A stretch of 41,046 bases of DNA from Streptomyces torulosus (GTDB lineage Bacteria; Actinomycetota; Actinomycetes; Streptomycetales; Streptomycetaceae). The notes below the pieces were generated by a model, which was not told the DNA's origin, ran no database searches, and saw nothing but the letters and a program-made list of their open reading frames with translations. Positions 34,901 through 41,046 of the stretch are shown piece after piece. The stretch is from contig NZ_LIRK01000058.1 in NCBI RefSeq assembly GCF_001419765.1, positions 1 through 41,046 of the forward strand. Reading direction: 5' to 3'. The position numbers were made by a program, and so were the translations under genes. Position 1 is the first letter of the stretch. The number at the start of each line of letters is the position of its first letter.

Positions 34901-35150
34901 GCATGTCCACGAGTCGTCTTCGGATGGGCTCCGGGTAGCGGCCCGTCGCGTTGGCGAACCAGACGAGGCTCGTGCCCCAGCCCTCGAACTCCTGCTGCCG
35001 GTACGAGGGATCGATCCGTACCGTGACTCCGCTCCGCGCCGCCGGGGCCGGTGTGTCGGCGACCGCCGGGGGCGCGGCCACCAGGCCCGCGCCCAGCACC
35101 AGGGGAACCATGGGCGCCAAGGCCCGGACGATGCGATGCCGTTGGAACAC
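31959..35150 (-). CDS. Secreted GH30 endo-beta-1,6-galactanase-like multidomain enzyme
   Basis: A 1063-residue product from the GTG at 35150, chosen because it starts the signal peptide (FQRHRIVRALAPMVPLVLGAG, cleavage near 30) and has GGAAGGGAG before it. Residues of about 40-520 are a GH30 barrel plus beta domain, with the acid/base in PLNEPN (Glu229) and nucleophile in WMSEVEG (Glu337). FEGWGTSLVWFA and SNSPPWF are also typical of the endo-beta-1,6-galactanase subfamily. A ricin-type lectin domain follows (about 535-675), then two bacterial Ig-like repeats (685-840), an F5/8 type C domain (850-985) and a beta-rich C-terminal module. The substrate is probably the galactan side chains of plant arabinogalactan proteins. 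It is divergent from the HExxH-protein gene. Confidence 0.88.
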   Translation of the reverse strand: MFQRHRIVRALAPMVPLVLGAGLVAAPPAVADTPAPAARSGVTVRIDPSYRQQEFEGWGTSLVWFANATGRYPEPIRRRLVDMLFDDDGLALNIARYNIGGGNAPDVRKDYMKTGATMEGFWKAPEGTTRQDMEWWDPDNPDHWNWDADAGQRWWVDQVKDKVTKWEAFSNSPPWFQTVSGYVSGGFDANTDQIRADRVDQFATYLVRVTEELEKAHGIDFDTIAPLNEPNTNYWGTQIGANGQPTGGRQEGAHAGPALQQKVVRALDKALDGARTDAEISAMDETNPTIFTQNWNAYDASARAALPQLNVHTYGTGMRTSARDIAKGADKKLWMSEVEGTWGTGTDFTGMEPGLGIASRMVDDMRELEPSAWVFWQPIEDSIPQAAAGKNWGSIHVPFNCTADDTLETCPIRANSKFHTIRNFTHHIRPGDRFVKVDDPSSVAAVKKSGRAATVVHVNSGATGRSVTLDLSRFGTVSPGATVTPVVTSADGALVRGTPVRVTDRSATLDVPAKSVTTFLVKGVGGVAKDAALVRPGHVYRLQGAQSGRSLAPSEDGTGVVQRTNDPGSARQLWSVRQLTPGTGNRERYALVNAATGTRLAVRDNQAVLEGAAAGEVPDAAQWLMSTTGDGTWTFVNAATGRLIDVTGQSSADGAKVSTYTPTSAANQRWAVTDETVLRTERAEVFTVPGLRPTMPETVTPVFRDGARGSLPVVWDLPSDRRWKRPGTVRVEGEATDALGRKLRAKALVTVDTIASTLPGRAKTHAGGAPELPATVIGVGRHGGRTDLPVTWEAAPAGAYDKAGVVKLSGTARVVGGDEVDATVRVQVTEATQTNIAPDPEVSVDATFTESGYSAERLRNGDRSEKAWSNWRSGTKNPSDTLTFTLPRARDLTRVVTHFHRDGGNVSFPENLKVQVRATADGPWTDASDSVPVGTEGTPVIDVPLQTGPAIAVRVVMTARQGGYITMSEIEVYAKAPGRSTDPAAASIEVAGEPIASFDPDTTTYRVTTGHPRRAAVTATARDPYATVTVDRTGTGDRTSAVVTVTSEDGSRTRRYRIDLVRR

Positions 35151-35307
35151 GGCACTCCCTTCCACAACACAGAGCTGAGCAGAACCGATCAGAAGGAATC
35201 GCGCTCTGGGCATGCTTGATGACGGAAATGAACACGTCAAGACGGAGGGCGGCTTCTTCGGTCGCGCTTCGACCGGCGGTCGGACGGACCGCCCCTTGTC
35301 GAGTTCA

Positions 35308-35336
35308 TTGACATGTCCAAAACACCTCCTTAGCAT
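35308..35336 (+). promoter_or_regulatory. Sigma-70-type promoter for the HExxH-protein gene
   Basis: TTGACA (35308-35313) and TAGCAT (35331-35336) are separated by exactly 17 bases. Transcription would start near 35343, about 140 bases upstream of the ATG at 35482. The same region must hold the promoter of the divergent GH30 gene. Confidence 0.65.
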
Positions 35337-35348
35337 GCGTGAAGAATG

Positions 35349-35360
35349 GAAAGCGCTTTC
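35349..35360. promoter_or_regulatory. LacI-type operator (GAAAGCGCTTTC)
   Basis: A perfect 12-base palindrome centred on CG, the form bound by many LacI-family sugar repressors that control glycoside hydrolase genes in Streptomyces. It starts about six bases after the predicted transcription start and so would act as a roadblock. The GH30 gene on the other side may share the control. Confidence 0.72.
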
Positions 35361-35481
35361 TCGCTGTGCGTCAACGGCCCGTCACTCCGACGGCGACGGC
35401 AGCCGTCCGGGCGCTCGCGGCCGCCTCTTGCTCCACCGTCGCCACCCCCGGGCGACGGATCCCCCCACAGGAGGACCCCTC

Positions 35482-36081
35482 ATGCGTTCACCCCGTAGGA
35501 AGGCGGTCGTCGGTGTGCTGGCCGCCGTGCTGCTGGCCGGTACCGGTGTCGCCCAGGCCGCCCCGCCGCCCGTGCCCGTCGCGCAGGAGAGGGCCGCCGC
35601 GGCGACCATCACCTGGACCCTGCAACGGGCGAGCAACCCGACGCAGGACCAGCGGACGGCGTACGCCCTGATCACCTCGGCCATGAACGCCGCGGTGGCC
35701 CGCTACAACAACCTCAGCGACCTGGGGAAGAACATCACCGTCCGCTACGACCCCGGCGTGCCCACCGCCGACGGCAACATCAACGGCACCATTCGCTTCG
35801 GCAACCGCGGCTATATGAACGAGCGGACGGCCCTGCACGAGATCGCGCACACCATCGGCGTCGGCACCAGCTCGGGCTGGTCGCGGCTGGGCGGAGGCGG
35901 AACCTGGACCGGCGGACAGGCCACGGCGCTGGTGCGGCAGTTCGACGGGGCGAGCGCCAGGATCTCCACCGGCGGCGGCCACTTCTGGCCCTACGGGCTG
36001 AACTACGACAACGAGTTCTCCGGCACGGCGGCCAACCGGCACGTCCAGATCGTCGCCGCCATGGTGCGCGACGGACTGTGA
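35482..36081 (+). CDS. Secreted zincin-like protein (HExxH), possible metalloprotease
   Basis: A 199-residue secreted protein with ribosome site AGGAGGA before the ATG at 35482. The signal peptide is RRKAVVGVLAAVLLAGTGVAQA. The mature domain has ITWTLQRASNPTQDQRTAYALITSAMNAAVARYNNLSDLGKNITVRYDPGVPTADG and then ERTALHEIAHTIGVGTSSGW, with His119, Glu120 and His123 as a zinc-type motif. The position of a metzincin third His is taken by Thr129, so the third ligand must be elsewhere. The end (GGHFWPYGLNYDNEFS) may bind sugar or zinc. I know no characterised function. Its LacI-type operator and the GH30 neighbour suggest a role in polymer breakdown. Confidence 0.75.
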   Translation: MRSPRRKAVVGVLAAVLLAGTGVAQAAPPPVPVAQERAAAATITWTLQRASNPTQDQRTAYALITSAMNAAVARYNNLSDLGKNITVRYDPGVPTADGNINGTIRFGNRGYMNERTALHEIAHTIGVGTSSGWSRLGGGGTWTGGQATALVRQFDGASARISTGGGHFWPYGLNYDNEFSGTAANRHVQIVAAMVRDGL

Positions 36082-36192
36082 TCGGCGCGGACGCGCCGAC
36101 AGTTGGTGCCTGATGACAAAGGCGCCACCGGCCGCTGCGTTCTTGTGAGCATGGGCGGGGCGGGCGGTCCTCGCGGTCCTACCGTCCCACCC

Positions 36193-37914
36193 ATGAACAC
36201 GAGTCGCAGCAGGAAGAGAACGTGGCGAAGCGCCGCGCTGGCGGTGCTGCTGACCACCGGAGCGCTCACCGGGGCCGCCCCGGACGCCCGGGGCGCGACC
36301 GCGCGGACCGAGACCCCGGTGACGTCGTCGGGTCCGGCCGACGGGGTCACCGAGACGGTCGTACGGGTGAGGGCGCCGCTCCCGGCCTCCTTCGGGGCAC
36401 GGCCGGCGGCGTGCGACTGGCTGTCGTACCTGCGCTACCGGGCCACCGGCGGACCGGCGGACTCCGCCGACGCCGACCGGATCCTCGTCGCCCAGCCCGG
36501 CATCCTGGAGGGAGCCGGAGCCTTCGACAGCGTCGCCCGCACCACCGTGGCCCGCGCCGCCGCACAGGGGACGCACATCGAGTTCTGGGCCCTCGACCGG
36601 CGCTCCAACTGCCTGGAGGACCACGCCGGCATCGCCTCCGGCGACCAGCACACGGCCGTCGACTACTACTACCGGGGCAAGCCGGTCGACGGCCGCACCT
36701 TCCCCGGATACGTCGAGAACAGCCGCCTCGGGTGGATGGCACGCCTCGGCATCGAACGCACCGTACGGGACCAGTACGACCTGCTCACCGCCGAACTGCC
36801 CGACCAGCGGCTGCGCGATCGGAAGGTGCTGTGCGGCGGGCACTCGCTGGGCGGCGTCATCACCGGGTACTTCGCGACCGCCGACTTCGACGGGAACCCG
36901 GCCACCACCGCCGACGCCGGACACCGCCAGTGCGCCGGCTACTTCGCCCTCGACACCACCGTCTCCACCTCGCTCGCCGACCTCCAGGGCAGCATCCCCG
37001 ACGACACCAACCTGCCAGACATCGGGCTCGGCCACGGTGTGATCCAGGCCGGGCTCGACAGCGGCGTCCTCTCCCGCACCCTGTCGGCGCCGGTGCTGCT
37101 GAACCCCGAGACCATGACCCTGCTCGCCATCGCGGGACTCGGCGCCCTGCGGGACCCCGGCGGCGAGGCCGACCTTCCGCACTATCTGCCCCGCAACGCC
37201 AACATCGAGGCGACCAACCGCTTCCTGTTCTCCGAGGACACCGCGGCCTTCCTCACCGGCACGCCCGCCGTGCGGGACTTCCGGCTCACCAACCAGGCGG
37301 TCCTCGGCGCCCTCATGGACGACCACTCCGTACCGCTCGCCTTCCTCCAGAGCAGCGTCGGCTTCTTCGACGGCGGCCCCGTCGTCGACAAGAGCTTCCC
37401 CGTCGCCAACGGCGGAGAGAGCCGACCCGGCCTGTTCGGCGGCGAGTACAAGGCCATCCCCGACCGGCCCGGTGGGCCCCTCTACACCTGGCGCGCCTAC
37501 GACCGGGTCGGCGACCCCGACGACCCCGGATACCGGTCGGCCGACGGAACCCCGTTCACCGACGCCGGCAAGGAGGTCACCGACATCCAGGAACTCGCCC
37601 GCAGCCTGGCCGAGCAGCCGCTGGACTTCACCGAGCAGTACTTCCCCACCAAGCTGGTCACCGACCTCCAGTTGTCCGGCTCGCCCCAGGTGAAGCGGCT
37701 GATCGTCCACCCCGACGGTCTCACCGCCGACCCGACCCTCACCGTCCTCGCCGGCGACGGACTCCTCGCGGGCCGCGTCCCCGCCGACCTGAACCCCGTC
37801 ATCGCGCCCGGCTACCAGCACCTCGACGTCCTGACCGCCGCGCCCGTCCAGAACGACGGGCGGCCCGAACCCGTCTCCACGAGCCTCACGGAGTTCGCCC
37901 GCGACCCCGAGTAA
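36193..37914 (+). CDS. Secreted alpha/beta hydrolase of unknown substrate
   Basis: A 573-residue protein from the ATG at 36193, which starts the signal peptide (SRSRKRTWRSAALAVLLTTGALTGAA). The nucleophile elbow is CGGHSLGG (Ser218), preceded by ILVAQPGILEGAGAFDSVARTTVARAAAQGTHIEFWALDRRSN, the usual strand-helix order of an alpha/beta hydrolase. A large insertion with VIQAGLDSGVLSR and NATNRFLFSEDT-like helices separates it from the C-terminal GYQHLDVLTA, where His may complete the triad. It is probably a lipase or esterase acting outside the cell. No ribosome site is obvious. A strong terminator follows. Confidence 0.78.
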   Translation: MNTSRSRKRTWRSAALAVLLTTGALTGAAPDARGATARTETPVTSSGPADGVTETVVRVRAPLPASFGARPAACDWLSYLRYRATGGPADSADADRILVAQPGILEGAGAFDSVARTTVARAAAQGTHIEFWALDRRSNCLEDHAGIASGDQHTAVDYYYRGKPVDGRTFPGYVENSRLGWMARLGIERTVRDQYDLLTAELPDQRLRDRKVLCGGHSLGGVITGYFATADFDGNPATTADAGHRQCAGYFALDTTVSTSLADLQGSIPDDTNLPDIGLGHGVIQAGLDSGVLSRTLSAPVLLNPETMTLLAIAGLGALRDPGGEADLPHYLPRNANIEATNRFLFSEDTAAFLTGTPAVRDFRLTNQAVLGALMDDHSVPLAFLQSSVGFFDGGPVVDKSFPVANGGESRPGLFGGEYKAIPDRPGGPLYTWRAYDRVGDPDDPGYRSADGTPFTDAGKEVTDIQELARSLAEQPLDFTEQYFPTKLVTDLQLSGSPQVKRLIVHPDGLTADPTLTVLAGDGLLAGRVPADLNPVIAPGYQHLDVLTAAPVQNDGRPEPVSTSLTEFARDPE

Positions 37915-37931
37915 CCATCGCCCCCAAGGAA

Positions 37932-37966
37932 GAAGGGCCCGGGAGGAAACCCCTCCCGGGCCCTTC
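37932..37966. terminator. Strong bidirectional terminator
   Basis: GAAGGGCCCGGGAGG (37932-37946) and CCTCCCGGGCCCTTC (37952-37966) form a perfect 15-pair stem with a five-base loop, between the convergent hydrolase and cutinase genes. It should end transcripts from both. Confidence 0.9.
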
Positions 37967-38031
37967 GCCCTGTCACCGGCCTGTACGGCCGCCGTCCGGC
38001 CCGGACACGGGGAACCGGGCCGGAGGCGGAC

Positions 38032-38673
38032 TCAGACCTTGCCCGCGGCGAAGGCGGCCGCCGCGTCGGCGTCGTCCCGATAGCTGAGGTGTGCGCCCAC
38101 GTCACCGCCGCCGCTCTCGCAGATCGGGTCACCGGCGGCGCAGAAGTCGATGGTGCGGCTCTGGTAGACGCCGGTGACGCTCTTGCCGATGGCCCGGATG
38201 GGGTTGCCGAACAGCAGCACCGCCGCCACCCTCGGTTCGAGCGCGGCCGGGATGGTGGCCACGATGGGACTTCCGACGACCGCGCCGGCACTGCTGATCC
38301 CGATCGAGTTGTCGACGACGTTCGCGCCCTGCGAATAGCCGACGAGAACGAAACGCTGATTCGGGCAGGAGGCGGCCTGACTCCTCACATGGTTCACCAG
38401 ATCGGCGTTGCCCTGCGCGGCCGACGTGGGGGAAAGGTCGGCGGGATAGTTCACCTTGTAGCTGGAGAGGGTTTTGCCGCTGATTTTCTGCCGCAGCGCG
38501 GAATACACCGGGTCGCCGACGATGAAGCCGAGCGTGCCCGGCTCGAACGTGCCGCGCGCCGACACGACATCGAGGTCCGTGCAGGCCGCGGCCGTCGCCG
38601 CGGGCGCCGAGAGGGTGGCGAGTCCGGCCCCGCCGACGAGTGAGAGCGCGGCGAGACACAAGCGGATACGCAT
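38032..38673 (-). CDS. Secreted cutinase (CE5 family)
   Basis: A 213-residue enzyme with signal peptide MRIRLCLAALSLVGGAGLATLSAPAATA and ribosome site AAAGGA. The catalytic serine is in VGYSQGA (Ser114). Asp182 in AAGDPIC and His195 in VGAHLSY complete the triad. Four Cys residues (31, 103, 178, 185) match the disulphides of the family. Such enzymes hydrolyse cutin and other polyesters or short-chain esters outside the cell. The upstream region is unusually AT-rich. Confidence 0.93.
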   Translation of the reverse strand: MRIRLCLAALSLVGGAGLATLSAPAATAAACTDLDVVSARGTFEPGTLGFIVGDPVYSALRQKISGKTLSSYKVNYPADLSPTSAAQGNADLVNHVRSQAASCPNQRFVLVGYSQGANVVDNSIGISSAGAVVGSPIVATIPAALEPRVAAVLLFGNPIRAIGKSVTGVYQSRTIDFCAAGDPICESGGGDVGAHLSYRDDADAAAAFAAGKV

Positions 38674-38840
38674 GGGGATCCTTTGCGGGTGGGGCGCGTT
38701 GCGCGCCGTGGAAAGGACGTCCCCGAACGTATTCGCTCTGCCAGTTCCTTTGTTATGGCCGGGAATTCAGAATTTCCCCGCCTTTTTGTGGCACGGTGAG
38801 TGCGGTCGCATACGAGCGCGGGCCGCGGGCGTCGCCGCGG

Positions 38841-40076
38841 TCATGGCGCGGCTGCGGCGTCCTGGTCGCCCAGCGACTCGGCGCGCAGGGCCAGGATGAG
38901 ATCCAGCCGCGCGTCGGGGTCGTGCAGGGCGTCACCGAAGAGTTTCTCCAGCTGCCGCAGGCGGTAGCGGACCGTCTGCGGGTGGATGTGGAGTCGGGCG
39001 GCGACCTCGGGCACGTTGCTGCCGCCGAGCAGCCATGCGAGCAGCGTCTCCGCGAGCCGTGAGCGCTGCCCCTCCGACACCGTGTCGAGCGGGGCCAGCG
39101 CCCGAGCCCGCAGGTGCCCGAGCATCGCCTCGTCGCCGTACAGCAGCAGCGTCGACAGATGGTCGGCGCAGCGCACCACGCCCTGCCGGGGCAGGATGCC
39201 GCGCCCCATCAGACCGAGGGCCCGGGTCGCGCAGCGCAGCGAACGGGCGGCCTCCGTCACGGGCACCGTCGGGCCGATCGCCGCCGGCCGGCCGCGCAAC
39301 GCCAGGGTGAACGCCCGCCCGCCGAAACGCCCGGAGCCGTCCGGGTCGGGCACCAGCATGCGGGGCGGCCGGGAATCCATGTCCACCAGCGCCCCGGCCG
39401 CCGCCAGCGGACGGTCCGCCTCCCGCTGGTCCGGAGTCGCCGCGAGCGCCACCACTGCGACCTGCCGAGGCACCGACCAGCGGGCCCCGTGCGCCAGGTC
39501 CTGCACGGCCTCCGGCGACACCGGGCCCTCGCCCAGCAGCAGATCGAGCAGCCGCTTGCGGCGCCGCTCCACCTCCTCCGCGCTGTGCGGCCGGGCCTCC
39601 GCGTAACCGGCGGCGGCCGCCTCGGCGACCTCGTGCACGGTCCGGAACGCCAGCTCGCCCAGCGCCGCCACGACCCCCGAGTCCAGGCCCAGGTCCTCCG
39701 CCGTACGGCCCATCAGGCGCCACGCGTGCAGACCGCCGACCCGCAGCGCGGACTGCAACGCCTCCAGACCGCGGCCCTCCAGCGCCTCGCCGCGCCCCAG
39801 TTCGTAGTACGTCGCGGTGATCGCCGCGCCCTGGCCGAGGGGATCGGCGATGTGGTCGACGAACAGGGTCAGCGCCTGCACGACACCCGCCCTGAGGTGC
39901 GCGCGGTACGTCCCGTCCGCCGGCCGGGCGTACTCCGGGACCTGTCGGCGCACCTCCTCCTCCACCTCGTCGGCGACGGCCTCCAGCTGGTCGCGCAGCA
40001 GTGTGGCCAGATCGGGGGGTACGGGGGTGGCGCCGAGGCCGTCCGGTACGGCGTGCGGCGGGGTGGGGGCAGCCAC
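38841..40076 (-). CDS. PucR/CdaR-type transcriptional regulator
   Basis: A 411-residue protein from the GTG at 40076 with ribosome site AAAGGAGGG. The C-terminus holds the PucR helix-turn-helix: LLGGSNVPEVAARLHIHPQTVRYRLRQLEKLFGDALHDPDARLDLILALRAE (about 345-395). The N-terminal half is helical (LRDQLEAVADEVEEEVRRQVPEYA) and the middle contains the GGDEF-like region typical of this group. Members usually activate catabolic genes. It may control the adjacent esterase gene, 122 bases upstream on the same strand. Confidence 0.9.
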   Translation of the reverse strand: MAAPTPPHAVPDGLGATPVPPDLATLLRDQLEAVADEVEEEVRRQVPEYARPADGTYRAHLRAGVVQALTLFVDHIADPLGQGAAITATYYELGRGEALEGRGLEALQSALRVGGLHAWRLMGRTAEDLGLDSGVVAALGELAFRTVHEVAEAAAAGYAEARPHSAEEVERRRKRLLDLLLGEGPVSPEAVQDLAHGARWSVPRQVAVVALAATPDQREADRPLAAAGALVDMDSRPPRMLVPDPDGSGRFGGRAFTLALRGRPAAIGPTVPVTEAARSLRCATRALGLMGRGILPRQGVVRCADHLSTLLLYGDEAMLGHLRARALAPLDTVSEGQRSRLAETLLAWLLGGSNVPEVAARLHIHPQTVRYRLRQLEKLFGDALHDPDARLDLILALRAESLGDQDAAAAP

Positions 40077-40198
40077 GGCCGGCCCTCCTTTCACCCGGAA
40101 GCGGCTCACCCTCGGGCCGGTGCCCGTGGGGCGAGGGACAAGTCCCGGGTTGGACGGATGTCCCCCGCGCTCCGTTCCGTGCCCCGACGGCACCGCCC

Positions 40199-41046
40199 TC
40201 ACGCCGGCACCCCCAGCGCACCCGCGAGCATCGGCCACGACGCGGTGAACTCCCGCTTCCAGTAGGCCCAGCTGTGCCCTCCTCCCGCGTAGAAGTGGGT
40301 CGTCACCGGGACCCTGAGCAGGGCGAGCGTGTCCGTGAAGGCGTGCGCGGACGGCCACAGCGCGCTCTCCAGGGCCTCCGGCAGCCAGTCGCCGACGCCG
40401 CCGACCACCCCGCTGCCGCTCGACACGTACAGGGCGGTGCCCCGCAGGCCCGCCGCACGGGAGCGCGGGTTGAAGTCCCGCCAGGTCAGCGCGTTCAGGA
40501 AGGGGTTGCCCCACAGGGACAGGGGCGCCAGGTTCTCGCGGGCCACGATGGCGTCCATCAGCGTCGGCACACCGGGGGCCGTCGTGTCGAGGATGCCGCT
40601 GTAGGAGGCCGCCGCGGTGAACATCCCCGGGTGCCGGGCCGCGTGCGCCATCGCCCCGTAACCGCCGGTCGAGACCCCGGCGACGACACGGACACCGGAG
40701 GCCCGGTAGTCACGGGCCAGCAGCGCGGGCACCTCGGTCAGCTGGAACTTCTCGTAGTCGGCGCCGCTGCGCCAGACCGTCGGGATGCCGGTGGGCCCTG
40801 CGTCCGGCATCGCCACGATCAGCTCCCGGCCCGCCGTGAACGCCTCGATGTCCGTCTCCCGGGTCCACGACGTGTAGTCGTCGTGGGCGCCGTGGAGGAG
40901 GTACAGCACGGGGTACGTCCGGTCGGGCCGCGTACCGAACGAGGACGGCAGGATCAGTCGCACCGGTGCGCTGCGGCCGAGCGCGGCGGAGGGCAGCGAG
41001 ACGTCGAGGGTGCGGGGGCCGAGGCGGGTGGCGGCGGCTCCGGAGG
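40199..41046 (-). CDS. Esterase of the antigen 85 / S-formylglutathione hydrolase-like family, 5' end outside the window
   Basis: The last 282 codons of a gene that enters from the right edge. The domain reads RTYPVLYLLHGAHDDYTSW, then VRVVAGVSTGGYGAMAHAARHPGMF with the nucleophile Ser in GVSTGG, and YAGGGHSWAYWKREF with the catalytic His. This is the putative esterase family (alpha/beta hydrolase) that includes mycolyltransferases and esterase D. The signal peptide, if any, is beyond the edge. It may be transcribed together with the PucR-type gene. Confidence 0.9.
   Translation of the reverse strand, partial: SGAAATRLGPRTLDVSLPSAALGRSAPVRLILPSSFGTRPDRTYPVLYLLHGAHDDYTSWTRETDIEAFTAGRELIVAMPDAGPTGIPTVWRSGADYEKFQLTEVPALLARDYRASGVRVVAGVSTGGYGAMAHAARHPGMFTAAASYSGILDTTAPGVPTLMDAIVARENLAPLSLWGNPFLNALTWRDFNPRSRAAGLRGTALYVSSGSGVVGGVGDWLPEALESALWPSAHAFTDTLALLRVPVTTHFYAGGGHSWAYWKREFTASWPMLAGALGVPA

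Noticed and set aside
38750..38805. AT-rich inverted sequence (GGGAATTC...AATTTCCC) upstream of cutinase
   Set aside because: The arms match only with a bulge, and it fits neither a terminator nor a known operator. It was left as part of the cutinase promoter region.

Overview
The window is actinobacterial and almost certainly Streptomyces. It has very high GC with GC-biased third positions, GTG and TTG starts, twin-arginine and lipoprotein signal peptides, a complete conservon (sensor-like ATPase, roadblock protein, DUF742 protein, small GTPase), a LAXTG sortase-type anchor, and a dense set of secreted polymer-degrading enzymes. I see no rRNA, tRNA or CRISPR array.

Layout. 1-7.2 kb: the tail of an acyl-CoA dehydrogenase, a Tat-exported PI-PLC/GDPD-like phosphodiesterase, a small membrane protein, then a minus-strand block of a phosphodiester glycosidase, a DUF779 protein, a Tat-exported and sortase-anchored alginate-lyase-family protein, and a pectate lyase/pectinesterase fusion. 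7.6-12.7 kb: an orphan sugar-binding lipoprotein and the four-gene conservon. 12.7-15.4 kb: a TetR regulator and a secreted M19-like metal hydrolase with a CBM32-like domain. 15.66-25.0 kb: an accessory island whose outer edges carry inverted GGGGCTGTCC termini. It holds a GH68 levansucrase, a secreted protein of unknown function, a Tat-exported FAD oxidoreductase, a SnoaL-like protein/PadR/quinone oxidoreductase cassette, and many broken pieces: at least three IS5-type transposase fragments, a truncated DUF488 gene, a truncated Imm35/YrhB-like gene and a DUF6221-like fragment. 25.3-30.6 kb: directly beside the island edge, a very large GHKL (sacsin/Hsp90-type) ATPase with a C-terminal DUF3883 nuclease-like domain, read as two overlapping frames joined by an apparent -1 shift. 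This is the best candidate for a poorly described, probably defensive, system. 30.7-31.9 kb: a small membrane protein divergent from a MarR regulator, and a 168-bp snap-back repeat. 31.9-38.7 kb: a GH30 endo-galactanase-like multidomain enzyme divergent from a secreted HExxH protein, with a good promoter and a LacI-type palindrome between them; then a secreted hydrolase and a cutinase. 38.8-41 kb: a PucR-type regulator and an esterase that runs off the window.

How the genes fit together. Pectate lyase, pectin methylesterase, uronan-lyase-like protein, beta-1,6-galactanase-like enzyme and cutinase act on plant cell wall or cuticle, and levansucrase makes or remodels fructan. The window therefore looks like a saprophyte's extracellular toolkit, interrupted by one IS-eroded island that abuts a defence-like gene. 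A palindromic repeat occurs twice (54 bp and 168 bp), and in both places its first TAG is the stop codon of the gene before it.
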